Shown here in pieces: positions 59,265 through 64,000 of a stretch of 64,000 nucleotides of DNA. Every line of letters begins with the position of its first letter. Within the stretch, counting starts at the first letter, position 1. Position numbers and translations under genes: made by a program. The notes below the pieces were generated by a model, which saw nothing but the letters and a program-made list of their open reading frames with translations, had not been told where the DNA came from and searched no databases. This DNA is from Cepaea nemoralis (Eukaryota > Mollusca > Gastropoda > Stylommatophora > Helicidae). The stretch lies in the NCBI GenBank assembly GCA_014155875.1, contig JACEFZ010011685.1:62001-126000 (forward strand). The letters are read 5' to 3'.

Positions 59265-59350
59265 ACACGTAAAGTGCATGTCAAAGTAAAGTGCATGTAA
59301 AGTGCAAGTCGAAACACATAAAGTGCACGTCAAAGCACATAAAGTGCACG
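59265..59350. repeat. Short tandem repeat (AAAGTGCACGTCAAAGC)
   Basis: Four to five diverged copies. 59,351-59,597 shows nothing assignable. Confidence 0.7.
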
Positions 59351-59667
59351 TCAAAGCCACATGTCTGGTCTAGCCGGTTTGTTATAACAGCACACGCGGT
59401 ATTCAACTAAACACGTATACAGTCCATAACCAGGAAACAGATGAAAAACTTTATGTATACATTTTCAAGGAGAGCTTTTCATGTAGTTGTATTTGTGTGT
59501 GTTTGTTGTTTGTGTACTGATGAAGGATTTGGCCACAACGTCCATATTGTCACTTGTAATTTGCTTCTAGTTAAGCTCACGGTTTCTACGTAATTTCTCG
59601 ATGATTCCATTGGCACCTTGCCGTCTTGACAGACGATAGTTTGTGCTTTGAAAAGGCATAATAACTT

Positions 59668-59979
59668 TTACCTATGGCGGTAGTGAATGTGACTGATAAG
59701 GCCAATTCGCGCTGCAAATGTCCGTTCACAGTGGGTGCATGTGAACACGTGGTCATTTCCACCATCATGCACCATCTTACGTTTCACACGCTCGGTGTGT
59801 GACTTATCTGCAATAAGTTTCTCCTTTGTCTTTATTCCATTTCTGATCTTTGCCCTCCATGCAACACGTTCAGCGGCGACTTGCTCCCAATGTGCATTAT
59901 CAATGCCTGTATCAATCATGTACCGCTTACACACATCTTTGTATCGTAGTAGAGGCCGACCCTGAGATCTCTTACCCAT
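59668..59979 (-). pseudogene. LINE C-terminus with zinc finger, second copy
   Basis: GKRSQGRPLLRYKDVCKRYM, then FTCTHCERTFAARIGLISH and HYRHR: the same C2H2 finger as in the other two copies. Confidence 0.85.
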
Positions 59980-60807
59980 CTGTAATTCACCAAAAAAAGA
60001 TGTCCTTTAGTATTCTACCATCATCCATCCTCCTAAGATGTCCTATCCATCTAAGTCTACGAAGACTGAGCATGGAATACATCGTCACACAACCTGATCT
60101 TTCCAATACTTCAGTATTTGTGATTTTGTCTTGCCACTTAATACCAAGTATTCTTCTCAGACACCGCATATGAAAGCTGTTTAAACGTTTCTCTTGGTGT
60201 GAGTAAGTTGTCCAGGTTTCACTGCCATAAAGAAGAGTACTAAGGACACAGGCTTGATAAACAAGGACTTTTGTTTTGGCAGTAAGCTTCCTGTTCTCCC
60301 AGACTCTTTTTCTTAACCTGTTCATTGTTGTTGCTGCCTTACCAATCCGGATGTTGATTTCCTGATCTAGGGATAATTTGCTATATACCACTGATTCTAG
60401 ATATGTAAAATGGTCTACCATCTCTAGTTCGGCGTCGTCAATAAAGATTGATGGTACCCCATGTGCACCTTGTGACATAATCTGTGTCTTCTTTTTGCTA
60501 ATTGTTAAACCAAATTCAGAACAAGCATTGGAGAATGCAGATAGTAGACATTGCAATTCTTCCTCAGAATGGGTCGTAACTGCAGCATCATCTGCAATAA
60601 GCAACTCTCTGATCAGTACCCTCCTAATTTTGGTCTTGGCCTTCAATCTCTGAGCATTGTATAGGCCGCCATCTGAGCGTGAGTGAATGTATATACCACC
60701 ATCCTGATCACGAAATGCATATTTCAGTAGAAGTGAAAAGTATATTCCAAAGAGGGTGGGAGCTAGTACACAACCTTGCTTAACTCCACTCTTGATTTCA
60801 AACTCTT

Positions 60808-61701
60808 CTAAACAGCACCATAAAACTTGATTATACCCTTCATGCCTGTGTGGAATGATTCCACAATGGACAGAAGAGTTGGTGGGCAGCCAATCTTCTT
60901 TAGTGCCTTGAACAGACCCTCACGACTGACCAAATCAAATGCCTTTGTGAGGTCGATGAAGGCAATAAACAGTGGTTGATTCTGTTCACGGCATTTTTCT
61001 TGCATTTGTCGCAATGAGAATATCATATCAATGGTAGACCGGTTCTGACGGAAGCCGCACTGTGATTCGGGGTAGACTTGATCTCCCAGGACTTGAAGTC
61101 TGCGCAGAACAATTCTGGCAAATACTTTTCCAACAATACACAGAAGTGAGATACCCCTATAGTTGGTGCAATCACTCCGATCGCCCTTGTTCTTGTACAG
61201 TGTTATGATGCTTGAATCTGTGAAATCCTGTGGGACTTGTCCTTCTCGCCAGCATAGCTCTTTTAGCTGGTGGATCTGTAGAGTGAGTGTGCCTTGCCCA
61301 CTCCTGATAACCTCTATTGGAATCCCATCCTTACCTGGAGCCTTGCCAGATGCAAGTTCATTTATAGCACACTTAACTTCTGTTATGGTGGGAAGTGTGT
61401 CCAGGTGGTCAAGAGTTGGTAGAGGTCGCCCTATGGCGTTGAGGGCATCATCCGCTAGGTTGGTCTCACTTGAGTAAAGCTCCAAATAGTGCTCTACCCA
61501 TCTGTCCATCTGCTGTTTCTCATCAGTTATAATTTCTCCAGTCAAGGTTTTCAATGGTGCACTTCTTTTGATCACTGGACCACAGGCTTTCTTTATTCTT
61601 TCATACATGCTTCTTATGTTTCCCTTATCACTTGCGATTTGAATGGTCTCACATAACTTGATCCAATAATCATTTGCACACTGCCTGGCAGCCTTTTGCA
61701 C
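60808..61701 (-). pseudogene. LINE reverse transcriptase, longest intact piece
   Basis: 297 codons cover GKAPGKDGIPIEVIRSGQ, GDRSDCTNYRGISLLCIVGK, CGFRQNRSTIDMIFSLRQMQ and FIAFIDLTKAFDLVSREGLF. Unlike the 43.8-kb copy it retains the correct frame at 61,150, which shows that the other has a 1-base deletion. It shifts frame at about 60,810. Confidence 0.9.
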
Positions 61702-62849
61702 ATCCTTCCTAGCTTGCCTTAGCTCACTCAGAGTGTTACGCGTTGGCTTTCCTTGTTTCTTAAGAGAGCTATCTTCTTCTTATCAATCAAGGGCTGCAGA
61801 GTCTCGCTGTTTGCCGCAAACCAGTTCTGCCTCTTATGATCCACAGTGCCGTAAACCCCTACGGCAGTTTTATAAAGAGTTTCCTTAAGTTGACCCCACT
61901 TTTCATTTACTATACAATTTTCTGGTTTATCAGTGAAAACGTCTTCAAGTTGCTGTTGAAACTGAAAGCACTTTTAAGGATCGTGAGTGTTAATAATATT
62001 AATCCTGGGGCTAGATTTGTGTTTAGCTGTGTAGATTCTCTTTGGTCTCAGTCTAACCCTTGCAACAACCAAAGAATGATCCGTATCATAGTCAGCACTG
62101 TGGTAACTTCGAGTCGATGATATATGGTTTAGATGTTGTCTCCGTGTGATGAAGAAGTCCAGCTGATGCCAATGGACGGATCTTGGATGTTTCCATGTGA
62201 CCTTATGCATCTCTTTTGTTTTAAAAAAGAGATTGTAATACATAGGTCATTACTGGTGCAATGCTCCAGCAGCCTTTGCCCATTTTCATTCATGTGACCG
62301 ATGTTGTATTTTCCAAAGCACACTGGCCATGAACTCGAGTCCTTGCCCACACGAGCATTGAAATCACCGAGCATATAAATGTAGTCAGATTTTGGAACTG
62401 CCTTGATCACGGAGTCTAACTCATAGAACAAATCCTTCACATCATCAGAGGAATCGAGTGTCGGTGCATATGCAGTAATAATGGTGGCAAAACCACAAGA
62501 GGTTGCCAAGCGCATGGATAATAGTCTTTCATTCATTTCCTCCTGCTGGAATTTCAATCATTCCCAGTAGAGAATTCTTCACTGCAAAGCCCACACCGTG
62601 TTGCCTTGTTTCTGCCTGCCCTCTACCCATCCGAAAAAAAGGTGTAATTGTTTTCCCTGGGTGACCCTTCCTCAACGAGGCGAGTCTCCTGCAGGCTGGC
62701 AATATCAATGTTAAGACGATTGAGTTCCTCATCAATCACAGCCGTTTTTCTCACATCGCCAATATTGGTCAAGTCAGTGGAAAATCCTGGACACATGGTT
62801 CTCACGTTCCATTTTGCAAGCTCATGAATCGATGATTCATTCATTGCAA

Positions 62850-63590
62850 TTACTAAAAGGACAGAACGTGCAGTGGCTTTTATCCATGTTATGAGTGACA
62901 GAGCCAGTGGTCTAGAAGAACCTACTAGGTTCGGATTTCAAGTGGGCAGTTTCAAAACTTGGCGGGTCAGCAAACCCTCTCCGGGCACCGACTCCAGTCA
63001 TCGTGAGAATAGAGCTGCAGGCGGGCATAGAGATGATGAATCAACCAAACTATAGCATTACAGTGGTAAAAACTCCACCGCGGAGCAAACACGACAGGAG
63101 GATTCTGATCATCAGAAGCTATCCCTCCTCGTCGAATGTTTCGGCCCCTTTATCGTCTTGATACTCTCAGTGGGCGGGCTTGTCAGTGTCAGGACTCCCG
63201 GCCGTTTTTCTCCTGTCGTGTATGAAAACATTCGAGACGTTTGTGATGGTACATTTGCCTTGTCGCTAAGTGTGTCTGCCAAGGAGCGAACCCACCCTTG
63301 GTGGGCGAAATTTTGGACACCTGCTGTATCTCCCAGCATTGAGACTGTACCGTGACTGAGTTTGGGAAAGCCACCTTCTTCCACCGGCAGTTGGCTTCAG
63401 TCTTCACTCCGTCTTGGCGTCTAGCTATGACCCAGTCAGTAGACCTCGTTGCTGTCACGTATTCCAGTAGTAGCTGTGATGACAAGCAAGGACAACATTG
63501 GCGTGTTCAAAATCGTTACCGAATCAAGCAGCACTTTGATTTCTGTCCAGGAAGATGGTGTCTATAGATGTGTTTAGTGGGCAACGATTT
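62850..63590. other. Unassigned repeat-like segment with interleaved inverted repeats
   Basis: Several frames stay open on both strands (for example minus 63,485-63,189), but none resembles a family I know. ACACGACAGGAG (63089-63100) is perfectly inverted at 63210-63221, and TCGAATGTTT (63132) at about 63,226-63,235, giving an a-b-a'-b' order. Possibly part of an unclassified mobile element. Confidence 0.4.
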
Positions 63591-63599
63591 TAAGAGGTA

Positions 63600-63825
63600 A
63601 GTTCAATAATTGGGCACGTTAAAAGACATAACACTCTTATAAAAAAGACACTGAAGGGTAAGGTTGAAGGCAAGCGAGCAAGCGGTAGACAACGATACAA
63701 GAAGGAAGATAACATTAAGAGATGGACGAACAGCAATCTGACAGAATGTACAGTCAGGACGAGAGACAGAGTTCTTCTGTTTCGGCAGCCGAACTTCATT
63801 GTGGAGACGGCAACTGATTGATTGA
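63600..63825 (+). mobile_element. LINE 3' end (same family as 120-425)
   Basis: GGGCACGTTAAAAGACATAA, GGCAAGCGAGCAAGCGGTAG and CTGACAGAATGTACAGTC are followed by a 3' end CATTGTGGAGACGGCAACTG and (ATTG)n tail. Confidence 0.78.
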
Positions 63826-63918
63826 TGTAAGTCATTTCTAGTTAATCACTCATCAGCAATGTATCTAGAAGTCGTACTACATGAGGAGTGTATGTGTTTA
63901 ACATATACATTATATGTG

Positions 63919-64000
63919 GAGATCATCATCATCACGTGACTGGCCAGCTGGCATTCATGTACATCGACACATGTCTGTCTGTGTTCTTGTGGATCAATTC
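63919..64000 (-). mobile_element. LINE 3' end cut by the window edge
   Basis: ATCATCATCACGTGACTGGC and CAGCTGGCATTCATG resemble the 3' start of the copy at 20,940 (ATCATCACCATCAAGTGCCC). Confidence 0.5.

Larger units (their letters stand above)
59608..62828 (-). mobile_element. Second copy of the zinc-finger LINE, 5' truncated
   Basis: It is about 93 percent identical by eye to 43,782-46,990 and flanked by TCGATGATTC at 59598-59607 and 62829-62838. The homology ends just before the start of the endonuclease (62,821), so the 5' region is missing. Several frameshifts are present (near 62,240, 61,700-61,970, 60,810 and 59,985). Confidence 0.92.

Overview
The window is metazoan nuclear DNA, not bacterial. 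Short exons with consensus GT/AG junctions, long introns full of transposon relics, tRNA-derived SINEs, microsatellites and a 16.7-kb short-unit tandem array all point to an invertebrate. The repeat mix suggests a mollusc or another lophotrochozoan, but that is inference. About one tenth of the repeats look young enough to show target-site duplications; most of the rest is decayed.

The one host gene I can support runs on the minus strand from 58,999 down to 2,049 and continues past both recognised ends. It is a receptor-type protein tyrosine phosphatase (RPTP). I reconstruct 15 exons (about 1.8 kb, 599 codons) whose splice phases all agree: a basic juxtamembrane segment, a first phosphatase domain (D1) with every catalytic motif intact (YDHSRV, YINASFV, FIAAQGP, WPD, HCSAGVGRTG), a short unusual linker, and a second domain (D2) whose WPD loop and His-Cys dyad are lost. 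The transmembrane and ectodomain exons are not seen up to 64,000, and the end of D2 lies below 2,049 or outside the window.

The introns hold everything else. 1-4.3 kb: LINE and SINE remnants, a TTAA-flanked piggyBac deletion derivative and a TA-flanked Tigger/pogo derivative. 4.5-7.3 kb: minisatellites, LINE fragments and a SINE. 7.37-12.76 kb: an LTR retrotransposon with a 5-bp target duplication that has lost most of its 5' LTR, its reverse transcriptase and its integrase core. 13-23 kb: D1 and linker exons among LINE 3' ends, SINEs, a mariner-like inverted-repeat element and large TA/CT microsatellites. 23.9-40.6 kb: a giant 11-bp tandem array. Its three open minus-strand frames are an arithmetic consequence of the repeat, not genes. 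41.4-47.9 kb: a 43-bp satellite with a trimeric higher-order pattern, broken by two SINEs and a nearly full-length LINE. 48.1-57 kb: a CAT microsatellite, a dead CR1/L2-like LINE, a cluster of RNase H-bearing LINE pieces in both orientations, minisatellites and a fold-back element. 57.4-58.4 kb: a long polypurine tract. 59.6-62.8 kb: a 5'-truncated second copy of the 43.8-kb LINE. 62.8-64 kb: an unassigned segment with interleaved inverted repeats, and LINE ends.

No new defence, CRISPR or metabolic system is present. The more unusual points are the phase-perfect RPTP with twin VYNN motifs and a degenerate D2, minisatellites seeded on its splice sites, the 11-bp array, and several repeat elements whose exact ends and target duplications can be read directly.
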